From the NCBI GenBank assembly GCA_050249415.1, contig JBFWQO010000011.1, forward strand, positions 70,077-134,076: a stretch of 64,000 nucleotides of DNA, written 5' to 3'. This stretch comes from CADEFQ01 sp050249415 (GTDB lineage: Bacteria; Pseudomonadota; Gammaproteobacteria; Steroidobacterales; Steroidobacteraceae). The notes below the pieces were generated by a model that did not search any database, was not told where the DNA came from, and worked only from the letters and a program-made list of their open reading frames with translations. Every line of letters begins with the position of its first letter. Position 1 is the stretch's first letter. A program made the position numbers and the translations under genes. This document shows positions 17,481-25,407 of the stretch, piece by piece.

Positions 17481-18872
17481 TCAGCACCCCGTGCCCGGAT
17501 CGACCCAGCCGCCGAGGTCGGCCGCCAGCGTATCCGCCGCCTGCGGGCCCCAGCTGCCGGGCGCGTACTCGTAAGGAGTCGGCGACGCGGCACCGCTCGC
17601 GACCCCGTCGACGATGCGCCAGGCCGTTTCGATCGAATCCTGCCGCGCGAAGAGCGCAGGATCGCCGCGCAATGCGTCGCCGATCAGCCGTTCGTAGGCG
17701 CTCGCGCTGCCCGTGTCCTCATTGCACATTAAGAGCTCGGTGTCGCGACCCCGCATCGCCTCGCCGGGCGCCTTGGTGCGCACGCCGAGGCCGATGGAGA
17801 CCCGGTCCGGGCCGAGCCGGAAGCGCACGTAATTCGGGTCGTCGGGCGCGCCGTCGAACAACGCGGGCGACGGCGCCTTCAGGCGCACGGTCACCTGCGT
17901 CGCGGTCACCGCGAGCGATTTGCCGGTGCGCACGAGGAACGGCACGCCGGCCCAGCGCGGCGTATCGATGCCGAAACGCAGCGCGACGAAGGTCTCGACG
18001 CGTGATGCGGGGTCCACGCCCGGCTCCCCGCGATAGCCCCCGTACTGCCCGCGTACGACCTGTCGCGCACCGAGCGGCGCGATCGATTCGAGCACGCGCA
18101 CCTTCTCGTCGCGCAACGCATCGCTCGTGTAGGCGCCCGGCCGCTCCATCGCGAGCAGGCTCACGACCTGCAGGAGATGGTTCTGCACCACATCGCGGAT
18201 GGTACCGAGTTCCTCGTACAGCCTGCCGCGGCCCTCGACGCCGAACGTCTCCGCCATCGTGAGCTGCACGCTCGCGACGTGCACCCGGTTCCACAGCGGC
18301 TCGAGGAACGCATTCGCGAAGCGGAAATACAGCAGGTTTTGCACCGGCTCCTTGCCGAGGAAATGATCGATGCGGAAGATGCGCGATTCGTCGAAGACCT
18401 GCGCCAGGTGCGCATTGAGGACACGCGCCGAGGCGCGGTCGCGCCCGAGCGGCTTCTCGACGACCACGCGCGCATGCTCGCCCGCGCAGCCCGACGCACC
18501 GAGTTGCGCGACGACATCGCCGAAAAGGCTCGGTGGAATCGCGAGGTAATGGAGCGGCGCGCGCGCTTCGCCGAGCGCTGCCCCGAGCCGCCGGAAAGTC
18601 TCCCCATCCCGGTAGTCGCCGGTGACGAGGCGCGTGCGCGCGGCGAGCGAACGGGCCGCGGACTCGTCGAGGTGCGGCGCGTGCGCGCGCAGGCTCGCGC
18701 ACACGCGGTCGGCGAGCTGCCCGGCGCTCCACGAATCACGCGCGACGCCGAGCACCGGCAGGTGCAGGCGGTCGCGGCTCGCGAGGGCGGCCATCGCCGG
18801 GATGATCTTCTTGAACGCGAGATCACCGGTGATGCCGAAGACGACGAGCGCGTCGGAATCGGGAGCCTGCAT
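17481..18872 (-). CDS. zwf: glucose-6-phosphate 1-dehydrogenase
   Basis: 463 residues from the ATG at 18872 (a GTG at 18890 is an alternative). It oxidises glucose 6-phosphate to the lactone with NADP+. The dinucleotide site GITGDLAFKK and the substrate-binding signature RIDHFLGKEPVQN are intact, with DVVQNHLLQVVSLLAME and a typical C-terminal SAYERLIGDALRGD. First gene of zwf-pgl. Slightly shorter than E. coli Zwf (491), within family range. Confidence 0.95.
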   Translation of the reverse strand: MQAPDSDALVVFGITGDLAFKKIIPAMAALASRDRLHLPVLGVARDSWSAGQLADRVCASLRAHAPHLDESAARSLAARTRLVTGDYRDGETFRRLGAALGEARAPLHYLAIPPSLFGDVVAQLGASGCAGEHARVVVEKPLGRDRASARVLNAHLAQVFDESRIFRIDHFLGKEPVQNLLYFRFANAFLEPLWNRVHVASVQLTMAETFGVEGRGRLYEELGTIRDVVQNHLLQVVSLLAMERPGAYTSDALRDEKVRVLESIAPLGARQVVRGQYGGYRGEPGVDPASRVETFVALRFGIDTPRWAGVPFLVRTGKSLAVTATQVTVRLKAPSPALFDGAPDDPNYVRFRLGPDRVSIGLGVRTKAPGEAMRGRDTELLMCNEDTGSASAYERLIGDALRGDPALFARQDSIETAWRIVDGVASGAASPTPYEYAPGSWGPQAADTLAADLGGWVDPGTGC

Positions 18873-18996
18873 GTCGTGAACACGCCTCACGCTGGTACCG
18901 GCCCTTACGATAGCACTCCGCGCAGTGCGTCACGCTTGCAGCGGATCACCCGTTCGCCTGACACTGTGGCGTGACGAACGCGTGCGACGAGGCATC

Positions 18997-20199
18997 ATGA
19001 ATCGGCGGACTTTCCTGTGGCGCTCCTCCGGCTCCATCGCCGGCGCACTGATTGCGGCCCCGGCCACATGGGCCGCGGATCCTGCCGGCCTGCCGTCCGG
19101 CGCACGCTCCTCGAGCGTGCTCGCCTCGCTCGCCGGCAAGCAGCCGCTCGTCAAGCGCAGCTTCCGCCCGCCCAATTTCGAGATGCCGCGCGAGGGATTT
19201 CGCCAGGCGTACACGCCGGCCGACCTGTTCTACGTGCGTTGGCACGACAATGTCCCCGACGTGACGCTCGCCGACTGGCGCCTGCGGGTCTCGGGCCCCG
19301 GAGTGCGCCGCCCCCGCGAATTCACCTACGACGAACTCGCCCGCGGTTTCGGGCAGGTCGAGGTCGCCGCCGTCAACCAGTGCTCCGGCAACCGGCGCGG
19401 GCTGTTCTCGCCGCACGTGCCCGGCGTGCAATGGGGCTACGGGGCGATGGGCAACGCGATCTGGCGCGGCGTGCGATTGCAGCAGGTGCTCGACCATGCC
19501 GGCCTCGGCGCCGGCGCACTCGAGGTCGTCGCGAACGGCGCCGATACCCTGCTGCTCACCGGCCCCGACTTCGCCAAGAGTGTGCCGCTGTGGAAGGCGC
19601 TCGATCCGGACACGATCATCGCATTCGAACTGAACGGTACGCGCCTGCCCGTGTGGAACGGCTTTCCTGCGCGGCTCGTCGTGCCGGGCTGGACCGCCAC
19701 GTACTGGATGAAGGCGATCGTGGACCTGCGGGTGATCGACCAGCCGTTCGAGGGGTACTGGATGAAGAGCGCGTATCGCGTGCCGGGAGGGCTCTTCGGC
19801 CCCAGCGGTTTCGATTCGCAGGACACGACGCAAACCTCGCCCATTACGTCGATCAAGGTGAATTCCCTGGTGACGGATCCCGCACCCGGGGCGCAGCTCG
19901 AACGCGGCCGTCGCGTCGAAATCCGGGGCATCGCGTGGGACGGCGGCTCGGGCGTGCGCCGCGTGGAGGCTTCCATCGACGGCGGCGCCCGCTGGCGCGA
20001 AGCGCAACTCGGCCCCGACCTCGGTCGCTACGCGTGGCGACAATGGCGCTTCGGCTTCACGCCATCCGGCCCCGGCCTGCAGTCCTTGCGCGTGCGCGCG
20101 GTCGCGCGGGACGGCGCCACGCAGCCCGAAGCGCTGGTGCAGAACCCCGCGGGCTACCACCACAATGTTGTGCAGAAGGTCGAATACCATGTCACGTGA
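18997..20199 (+). CDS. sorA: periplasmic sulfite dehydrogenase, molybdopterin subunit (SorA-like)
   Basis: 400 residues. The Tat signal MNRRTFLWRSSGSIAGALIA sends the folded cofactor-loaded protein to the periplasm. The sulfite-oxidase-type Moco domain shows the single Cys ligand at residue 129 in AAVNQCSGNRRG; the C-terminal part is the Mo-cofactor dimerisation domain (about 285-400). It oxidises sulfite to sulfate and passes electrons to the cytochrome c encoded immediately downstream (11-bp overlap), the SorAB arrangement. SoxC-like or other sulfite-oxidase relatives are alternatives. It needs the Moco pathway encoded at 32490-37700. Confidence 0.82.
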   Translation: MNRRTFLWRSSGSIAGALIAAPATWAADPAGLPSGARSSSVLASLAGKQPLVKRSFRPPNFEMPREGFRQAYTPADLFYVRWHDNVPDVTLADWRLRVSGPGVRRPREFTYDELARGFGQVEVAAVNQCSGNRRGLFSPHVPGVQWGYGAMGNAIWRGVRLQQVLDHAGLGAGALEVVANGADTLLLTGPDFAKSVPLWKALDPDTIIAFELNGTRLPVWNGFPARLVVPGWTATYWMKAIVDLRVIDQPFEGYWMKSAYRVPGGLFGPSGFDSQDTTQTSPITSIKVNSLVTDPAPGAQLERGRRVEIRGIAWDGGSGVRRVEASIDGGARWREAQLGPDLGRYAWRQWRFGFTPSGPGLQSLRVRAVARDGATQPEALVQNPAGYHHNVVQKVEYHVT

Positions 20200-20530
20200 A
20201 CTGCGCATCGCGATGGCCCTCCTCGTCGCCTGTTGCGCGGCGATGCCCCTGCACGCCGCCGATGAATCGGGCGTGTCCCTCGCGCCGGGCGCCGGCCTCG
20301 TCGAGACGCAATCGGGCTGCGCGATCTGCCACAGCCTCGACTACATCGTGATGAACTCGCCGTTCCTCGACGCGGCGGGCTGGCGGAAAGTGGTCACGAA
20401 AATGATCACCGTGATGGGTGCGCCCATCACGCCGGAGAATGCCGCGATCATCGTGCGCTATCTCGCAACGAACTACGGCAAGGACTCCGCCCGGCCCGAA
20501 ACCGCGCTCAACGCCACGGCGAGTGATTGA
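20189..20530 (+). CDS. sorB: monoheme cytochrome c, SorB-like electron acceptor
   Basis: 113 residues. A signal peptide (about residues 5-23) is followed by one haem-c site CAICH at residues 44-48, and a Met ligand candidate lies in TKMITVMGAP. The C-terminal helix (NAAIIVRYLATNYG) is typical of small sulfite-dehydrogenase cytochromes. The start lies inside the sorA 3' end, indicating coupling and a heterodimer. The 3' end overlaps the anti-sigma gene on the opposite strand by 23 bp. Confidence 0.82.
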   Translation: MSRELRIAMALLVACCAAMPLHAADESGVSLAPGAGLVETQSGCAICHSLDYIVMNSPFLDAAGWRKVVTKMITVMGAPITPENAAIIVRYLATNYGKDSARPETALNATASD

Positions 20531-21077
20531 AGGTGTAGCGGCCGAGCACACGGTCCTCGCCGTGGGTCACCGCAACCAGCTCGACCTGCTGCGTCACCTC
20601 GCCGAGTCTGCGCAGCTCCGGAACGCTCGAGGCCAGCACCACCCCTGCCGCCGCCGGATCGAATGCGACATCCGCCACTCGACGGCGCGCACCGCCCTCG
20701 CCGGCATCGAGCACCAGATCGAGACGGTCCACATCGCCGAGCGGCGCCTGCAAATGCGCAACGACCAGGTCATCGTGTGGCGCCACGGTGCAATGGACAC
20801 TGCCGCCCGGCTGTATCCGGTACTCGCGAATTGCGAGCCCGGCTTCCTTAAGCCGTCGCACGAAGGCGGCCGGCAGTACCGACCGCACAGCCCCGGTCGC
20901 GACTGCCTGCGCGACGGCCTGCCCGAGCGGCGGGAGGCGCGCGAGGCGCGCGCTGCACTCCGCACAGTCGAAGAGGTGCTCCTCGATGCCCGCCTCCCAT
21001 GCGCCGCCCCGGTCACCGAACCAGTAATCGAGCAGATCGGGCAATGACGGCGGAGCGCGACAGCGGGGGCCGCTCAT
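20508..21077 (-). CDS. zinc-finger anti-sigma factor
   Basis: 189 residues. Its ATG overlaps the sigma-factor stop (ATGA), as expected for a cognate anti-sigma. The N-terminus carries the ZAS motif HxxxCxxC in EEHLFDCAECSARL (about residues 33-46). No clear membrane helix is seen; the rest is a beta-rich soluble domain, so it may be a cytoplasmic redox- or ligand-sensing anti-sigma (inference). It probably holds the ECF factor inactive until the signal arrives. Convergent with sorAB. Confidence 0.78.
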   Translation of the reverse strand: MSGPRCRAPPSLPDLLDYWFGDRGGAWEAGIEEHLFDCAECSARLARLPPLGQAVAQAVATGAVRSVLPAAFVRRLKEAGLAIREYRIQPGGSVHCTVAPHDDLVVAHLQAPLGDVDRLDLVLDAGEGGARRRVADVAFDPAAAGVVLASSVPELRRLGEVTQQVELVAVTHGEDRVLGRYTFNHSPWR

Positions 21078-21649
21078 GACAGCTCCTTGCCGGAGTCCAT
21101 GCATCCGCGCAGTCGCCGTATGCCACGATGCCGGATGACACGCACATTCTCGGCGGACAGCCCGAGCTCGACGCCCACGGCGTTCGCGGCCATATCATTG
21201 TAAAAGGACATGAGCAGCACCGTGCGCTCCCGTTCCGCGAGACGCTGCAGGCAATCGTGCAGGCGCACCGTGTCGAGCGCCTCCGCGTCCTCCGCCTCGA
21301 GCGGCTGCCAATCCACCGGAAAGGTGCCGAGCAGGCGCTCGCGGCGGGCGCCGCCGCGTCGCGAGTCCATGGCGCATTGGCGCGCCGTGCCGAGGACGAA
21401 CGCCCCGAGGCGTTCCGTGTCGCGAACCTGGCCCGCCCGCAGTTTCACGAGCACGATGATCAGCACGTCCTGCGCGAGATCCGCCGCCGCGGCTTCGCTG
21501 CGCAGATGGCGCAGGCCATACAGCCGCAGCCGCGGCCCGAACCGCCGGCAGAGCTCCGCCTCGGCCGCCGCGTCACGCCCGGGCGCCGCCGCGGCGATGC
21601 GCCCGGCGAGCACCGCATCTTCCGCCGCGGACAACGGGGCGTCGCGCAT
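21074..21649 (-). CDS. ECF-type RNA polymerase sigma factor
   Basis: 191 residues. Region 2 (FGPRLRLYGLRHLRSEAAAADLAQDVLIIVL) and region 4 (CLQRLAERERTVLLMSFYND followed by the helix-turn-helix GLSAENVRVIRHRGIRRLR) are present, with only a short linker, which is the ECF layout. The start at 21649 was chosen because the upstream in-frame stretch looks non-coding. Operon with the anti-sigma gene. Faces the di-iron MBL gene across a perfect palindrome at 21718-21744. The neighbouring sorAB operon and the MBL gene are candidate targets (inference). Confidence 0.88.
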   Translation of the reverse strand: MRDAPLSAAEDAVLAGRIAAAAPGRDAAAEAELCRRFGPRLRLYGLRHLRSEAAAADLAQDVLIIVLVKLRAGQVRDTERLGAFVLGTARQCAMDSRRGGARRERLLGTFPVDWQPLEAEDAEALDTVRLHDCLQRLAERERTVLLMSFYNDMAANAVGVELGLSAENVRVIRHRGIRRLRGCMDSGKELS

Positions 21650-21717
21650 GCACACAGCATAGGCAACGCCGCCCCGGAGGGAAATCACAGCCGCAAAGTC
21701 GCTCACCATACCCCGAT

Positions 21718-21744
21718 GTGTAACGTCCGGCCGCCTCGTTACAC
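21718..21744. promoter_or_regulatory. perfect inverted repeat in divergent promoter region
   Basis: GTGTAACG and CGTTACAC form 8-bp perfect arms around 11 bases. It sits between the ECF sigma gene (start 21649) and the di-iron MBL gene (start 21771). Size and symmetry fit a dimeric regulator site controlling both directions, or an ECF-promoter-associated element. No matching regulator gene is next to it. Confidence 0.5.
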
Positions 21745-21770
21745 AAAGGATGATCACCACCGGAGTCCCC

Positions 21771-22508
21771 ATGATCACGAACAGCCAGCACGGAACCAAC
21801 GTCCACGAGATCGCGGACGGCATCTACCGCATCAACACCCCGGTCACCGTCCCGGGCGGCCCGGACGCCTTCAGCTTCAACCAGTACCTCATCGTGGACG
21901 ACGCGCCGATGCTCTTTCATACCGGCCAGCGCAGCCTCTTCCCGCTCGTCCGCGAGGCCGTGGCGGCCGTGCTGCCGGTCGAGCGGCTGCGATACATCGG
22001 ACTGTCGCATTTCGAAGCCGACGAATGCGGCGCGCTCAACGGCTTCCTGGCGGCCGCGCCGCAGGCCGAGGCGGTCTGCGGCCGCATTGCCGCCATGGTC
22101 GCCATCAACGACTTCGCCGACCGCGCGCCCCGGCCTCTCGCCGATGGCGAAGAGCTCGCACTCGGGCGTCACACGCTGCGCTGGTTCGACACACCGCACA
22201 TGCCGCACGGCTGGGACTGCGGTCTCGCGCTGGACATGCGCACGCGCACATTTTTCTGCGGCGATCTCTTCACGCAAGGGGGCACGGGCGAGACGGCGTT
22301 GACCGAAGCCGACATCCTCGGCCCGAGCGAGGCGTTCCGCGCGCCGCTCGACTACTACGCGCATGCCCCGCAGACGGGCGCCGTCCTCGAACGCTGCGCG
22401 CGCGAAGCCCCTGCGACGCTCGCCTGCATGCACGGCAGCGCATGGCGGGGCGACGGCGCGCGGCTCCTGCGCGAGCTGGCGGGCGCGCTGGCATCGGTGT
22501 CGAAATAG
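21771..22508 (+). CDS. di-iron metallo-beta-lactamase (ODP/flavodiiron-like) protein
   Basis: 245 residues; the ATG at 21771 follows GGAG, and an ATG at 21750 is less well placed. The metal motif is HFEADECG, i.e. HxExD instead of the hydrolase HxHxDH, which marks the oxygen-binding di-iron (ODP) and flavodiiron group; further ligands are in FDTPHMPHG and FFCGDLFTQGG. It has no flavodoxin domain, so it would need a partner to reduce O2 or NO, or act as an O2/redox sensor. Divergent from the ECF sigma gene. It ends 7 bp before the left end of the mobile island. Confidence 0.8.
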   Translation: MITNSQHGTNVHEIADGIYRINTPVTVPGGPDAFSFNQYLIVDDAPMLFHTGQRSLFPLVREAVAAVLPVERLRYIGLSHFEADECGALNGFLAAAPQAEAVCGRIAAMVAINDFADRAPRPLADGEELALGRHTLRWFDTPHMPHGWDCGLALDMRTRTFFCGDLFTQGGTGETALTEADILGPSEAFRAPLDYYAHAPQTGAVLERCAREAPATLACMHGSAWRGDGARLLRELAGALASVSK

Positions 22509-22514
22509 CGGGGA

Positions 22515-22581
22515 TGGCGCGCCCGGAGGGACAAACTTCGAACTCTCTGCTGGATACGCTGACTGGCTGGAATGCCTATCT
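22515..22581. repeat. left attachment-site repeat (attL) of the tRNA-Arg island
   Basis: Begins TGGCGCGCCCGGAG (22515-22528), identical to the 3' end of the tRNA-Arg gene at 29620-29633. It contains TTCGAAC at offset 22 and TGGAATGCCTATCT at offset 53. The same three blocks at the same spacing recur at 23311-23377. Best read as attL plus the element's own arm. Confidence 0.75.
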
Positions 22582-22616
22582 CCAGCGCAATGCGCCAGCT
22601 TGTCAGCCATCAAGCG

Positions 22617-22906
22617 CTATAAATGCCTGCCGGGGTCCATCTGGCCGTGAAGCACGCGGATGACGTGGATGGCGGACTGTGTCACGTTGTAGTAGATCGC
22701 GTGGCTGTTGATGAACAGGACGCGGTAGCCCTCGCGCACGTTGTCGCGTTTCGCGCCCATCTCGGGTTGTCCGCAAGCTGTTGGATGCCGTCGTCCAGGT
22801 CATCCAGGTACTTGTCAGCCTGGGCCGCATCCCACTGTTCGAAGGTGTATTGCCAAATCCCGATGAGATCGCTTTCGGCGAGTGCGTGTTTACGGATTCT
22901 TCGCAT
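22617..22906 (-). pseudogene. parE: parE toxin, frameshifted
   Basis: RelE/ParE-family toxin of a ParDE system. The N-terminal frame from 22906 (MRRIRKHALAESDLIGIWQY, then DDGIQQLADNP) is typical of ParE, but after DNP the sequence loses one base near 22757-22762. The remaining family sequence (EMGAKRDNVREGYRVLF and VTQSAIHVIRVLHGQMDP, stop at 22617-22619) continues in another frame. The joined product would be a normal 96-residue ParE, which poisons DNA gyrase. As written the toxin is cut off before its conserved C-terminal core and is probably inactive; a sequencing error is possible. Confidence 0.75.
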
Positions 22907-23157
22907 CAAGAGGCCGGCTTTGCCCGGCGGCGCGCCTTGCTCTTGATGTCATTCATGTCCAGTTCGCCGGCGTCGCCGCTCTTCTCTCCATCGATCAATG
23001 CCTGCCGCAGCGCACCGATCTTCCGTTCATGCTCTTCGAGCATGCGCAGGCTGGCGCGGACGACTTCGCTGGCTGAGCCGTAGCGCCCGCCTTCGATCTG
23101 CTGGTTGATGAACCCCTCGAAATGATCGCCGAGGGAAATGCTGGTGTTTTTTGCCAT
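22906..23157 (-). CDS. parD: ParD antitoxin
   Basis: 83 residues. The N-terminal ribbon-helix-helix (NTSISLGDHFEGFINQQI, GRYGSASEVVRASLRML) binds operator DNA; the C-terminal half (ALIDGEKSGDAGELDMNDIK) is the toxin-binding tail. The stop overlaps the parE start by one base (TGATG). It is intact although its toxin is frameshifted. Repeated half-sites upstream (23173-23203) are the likely auto-operator. Confidence 0.88.
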   Translation of the reverse strand: MAKNTSISLGDHFEGFINQQIEGGRYGSASEVVRASLRMLEEHERKIGALRQALIDGEKSGDAGELDMNDIKSKARRRAKPAS

Positions 23158-23172
23158 GGAGGTAACCTCTGA

Positions 23173-23203
23173 TTGGTATCAATATATACCAAATATTGGT
23201 ACC
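23173..23203. promoter_or_regulatory. parDE operator/promoter, three half-sites
   Basis: TTGGTAT (23173), ATACCAA (23186) and TTGGTAC (23196-23202) form two overlapping inverted repeats just upstream of parD, in a very AT-rich patch with TATATA. This is the usual arrangement for ribbon-helix-helix ParD autorepression. Confidence 0.65.
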
Positions 23204-23310
23204 ACAGAAACTCCTCCAATGCCAACGGAGAACTTCGGACAGCGTGTGCAAACCCGAGCCGTTCGCTACCGGGCAAGACGTCAGCAGATCGAGCTGGACT
23301 TCGATGGAAC

Positions 23311-23377
23311 TGGCGCGCCCGACTGGAGAAAGTTCGAACCCGCTATTCGACGTTCTCGCTGAATGGAATGCCTATCT
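23311..23377. repeat. internal attachment-like repeat, second copy
   Basis: TGGCGCGCCCG at 23311-23321, TTCGAAC at 23333 and TGGAATGCCTATCT at 23364-23377, with exactly the same spacing as the copy at 22515-22581 although the bases between differ. It divides the island into a parDE segment and the brnTA-integrase segment. It reads as a second att site left by tandem insertion of a related element. Confidence 0.65.
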
Positions 23378-23452
23378 TGAGAGGCAAGCGTCAAGCGCCT
23401 CTCCCATAAGCTATTGATTTTCGGGTCTTCTCGTCCCGAGCCTTGAGCATCG

Positions 23453-23473
23453 TGTATATGTTGATACTATACA
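23453..23473. promoter_or_regulatory. brnTA operator-like inverted repeat
   Basis: TGTATA and TATACA separated by nine bases, ending 3 bp before the brnT start codon. BrnA antitoxins autoregulate by binding such AT-rich palindromes. Inference from position and symmetry. Confidence 0.45.
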
Positions 23474-23476
23474 GTC

Positions 23477-23788
23477 ATGCAGGAACTGGAAAACGCCACT
23501 GGCTTTGAATGGGACGCCGGCAACGCGGGCAAAAACCGTAAGCACGACGTCACCGATGCGGAAGCCGAGCAGGTGTTTTTCTGTGCTGACCTGCTGGTCG
23601 TGCCGGATGCACGACACAGCGATGTGGAACCCCGTTTCCACGCACTCGGAGAGACGCTTTCGGGCAGGAAGTTACACGTGACGTTTACGCTTCGGGCGGA
23701 CGGCACACTGGTTCGCGTCATTTCGGCGCGCACTATGAATCGCAAAGAAAGAGCCATTTATGAAAAGCAAACTGAAGACCCCACCTAA
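23477..23788 (+). CDS. brnT: BrnT family toxin
   Basis: 103 residues, RelE-like ribonuclease fold. The BrnT hallmarks are present: FEWDAGNAGKNRKHDVTDAE near the N-terminus, RFHALGETLSGRKLHVTFTL in the centre and RVISARTMNRKERAIYE at the end. It would inhibit growth by cutting RNA until bound by BrnA. Its 3' end overlaps brnA by 29 bp, in the usual toxin-first order. Base composition is more AT-rich than the host genes. Confidence 0.9.
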   Translation: MQELENATGFEWDAGNAGKNRKHDVTDAEAEQVFFCADLLVVPDARHSDVEPRFHALGETLSGRKLHVTFTLRADGTLVRVISARTMNRKERAIYEKQTEDPT

Positions 23789-24029
23789 ATTCACCTCTGA
23801 AGCCGCGGAACGGGCCTTCTGGGCCAGCCATGACAGCACGGAGTATGTGGACTGGTCCGCAGCCAAGCGCGTGCGATTGGCCAAACTCAAGCCATCGACG
23901 GAAACCATTTCATTGCGACTGCCGAAATATCTGCTGGATAGCATTCGGCAGATCGCCAATTCGCGGGATGTGCCATATCAGTCGTTAATTAAAATCTGGC
24001 TACAGGAACATGCAGTGGAGCGTCGTTAA
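23760..24029 (+). CDS. brnA: BrnA family antitoxin
   Basis: 89 residues with a C-terminal ribbon-helix-helix (TETISLRLPKYLLDSIRQIA, then GVPYQ-like DVPYQSLIKIWLQ), the BrnA/CopG_antitoxin type. It neutralises BrnT and represses the operon. Typical FTSEAAERAFWASHDSTEYV segment before the DNA-binding part. Translation is coupled to brnT by overlap. Confidence 0.9.
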   Translation: MKSKLKTPPKFTSEAAERAFWASHDSTEYVDWSAAKRVRLAKLKPSTETISLRLPKYLLDSIRQIANSRDVPYQSLIKIWLQEHAVERR

Positions 24030-24105
24030 TATTCCGCGCCCTGCTACTGAGCGGTTAACCTTGACCATGGCCTAACAATCAAAAATTGACACAAAGAGGC
24101 TAGAC

Positions 24106-24333
24106 ATGCCTGCGTTGCGATTGACAAAAAACATGAAAATGACGCTTGAGCGTTTATTGATCAAAGTTGATGTGGAGCAGTTTGTGCCGTTTAGCACCGC
24201 TGTCGCGCTTGAACGCCGGAACCTCGCAAGGCTTGGTTCGCAAAGAACTGGCAATGGCTGCGGTCTTCCTGAGTTCGCGCTTACCTTGACACCATTGGGT
24301 CAAAAAATTGCCGAACAAGCGTTGAAATATTAG
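24106..24333 (+). CDS. small uncharacterised island protein
   Basis: 75 residues, not recognised. Lys/Arg-rich N-terminus (LTKNMKMTLERLLIKVD) and a C-terminal LTLTPLGQKIAEQAL that resembles the last strand and helix of a winged-helix domain, so a small DNA-binding protein is possible. Cargo between brnTA and the 312-residue gene, in AT-richer DNA. Confidence 0.5.
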   Translation: MPALRLTKNMKMTLERLLIKVDVEQFVPFSTAVALERRNLARLGSQRTGNGCGLPEFALTLTPLGQKIAEQALKY

Positions 24334-24371
24334 ACCGTAATGGGTAGTAGCAGCGCTGAAACCTTGGAGAC

Positions 24372-25310
24372 ATGATGCTCGAACCAGGTAGTACTGCACC
24401 AATCATCATTGGAGGAACCCCGGTGCGACGCTATTCGTGCGGCGACTATGTTGCCGTGTTGAACCGCGACGTCCGCTCGATTGGCCCTATCGAATACCTG
24501 TACGTTCTTGTTGTATTTCGATCTGACAGCCCATCGTCGCCTGTGTTCTTCGTTACGGCTGAGAGGAACACTCTGGGTCCCCTGGCATTGAACTTGATGC
24601 CAAAGGAACTCAGGGAAGAGATGAGTCCTAATTTTGGAAAGAGCCTGTTTTTGGGCGTCTTCGACGAATCCGGCCACGGGAACCTGGGAATCGCGAATGA
24701 GTGCGCTGATATTGAAGTGTTCGCGACTCGCGCCCTGGCTATCACCAAGGACCAACTGAAGCTGCGAGACCCCGTTCAAGTAGCGAGCAGTCCGTCCTCG
24801 TCACTCGAAACATATATCAATCAATTCGAGCGAAACTTGCTCGCGACGCTTGCGAAGATCGACGAAGTGGATATGGATTTACCTCTCTGCCACAACGCGG
24901 ACGATCTGTATCCCAAAGAGTTACGACAAGCATATGCCGGCGCGGGTCATGAACTGGCCGTTCCCGTCAACATGGCGCTTATGTTCTTGATGTTCACGCA
25001 TTCAAGCAACATGCGTGAGTTCCATCGCCTGCCCTCATGGTGGAAATGTCAATTCTCGGACGAGGCGAAACGTCGTCACGCACTGATAAGGGCTCATACT
25101 AAGATTCGTAATTGGTTCAACGCGGGGCACACTCGCGCATGGGATCATTCGATATACCCTTCTTTTTTGACGGCGCTTTCAAGAAAATTTACGGGTGTGC
25201 TTGGGAATTATTCGGGCAGTCAGCTGGACCGACTGGCGCAACAGCTTTGGATGAAAAAGACTCCTGACTTGGCGCTCTGGCGAAAGTTAGCAGAGCAGGC
25301 CCTGCTTTAG
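24372..25310 (+). CDS. uncharacterised island protein, 312 residues
   Basis: Not recognised. It starts MMLEP (24372 or 24375), 39 bp after the previous gene. Soluble, mixed alpha/beta: the N-terminal third has beta-rich segments (PVRRYSCGDYVAVL, YLYVLVVFRSD, SPVFFVTAER), and the C-terminal half is helical with a basic stretch RRHALIRAHTKIRNW. No membrane segment, signal peptide, Walker motif or nuclease motif is visible. Codon use differs from the host (about 50% GC), as expected for island cargo. A phage-defence role is possible only by company with toxin-antitoxin genes and a recombinase. Confidence 0.6.
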   Translation: MMLEPGSTAPIIIGGTPVRRYSCGDYVAVLNRDVRSIGPIEYLYVLVVFRSDSPSSPVFFVTAERNTLGPLALNLMPKELREEMSPNFGKSLFLGVFDESGHGNLGIANECADIEVFATRALAITKDQLKLRDPVQVASSPSSSLETYINQFERNLLATLAKIDEVDMDLPLCHNADDLYPKELRQAYAGAGHELAVPVNMALMFLMFTHSSNMREFHRLPSWWKCQFSDEAKRRHALIRAHTKIRNWFNAGHTRAWDHSIYPSFLTALSRKFTGVLGNYSGSQLDRLAQQLWMKKTPDLALWRKLAEQALL

Positions 25311-25407
25311 GGCTATCTGCTACCCTTGGCGTGAGGTTGGCGACGTTGTTGGGTTCGATTGTTCTTTGGCAAGCGTGTTTAAACAGCAATAGAGGACGGT
25401 AAGTCGC

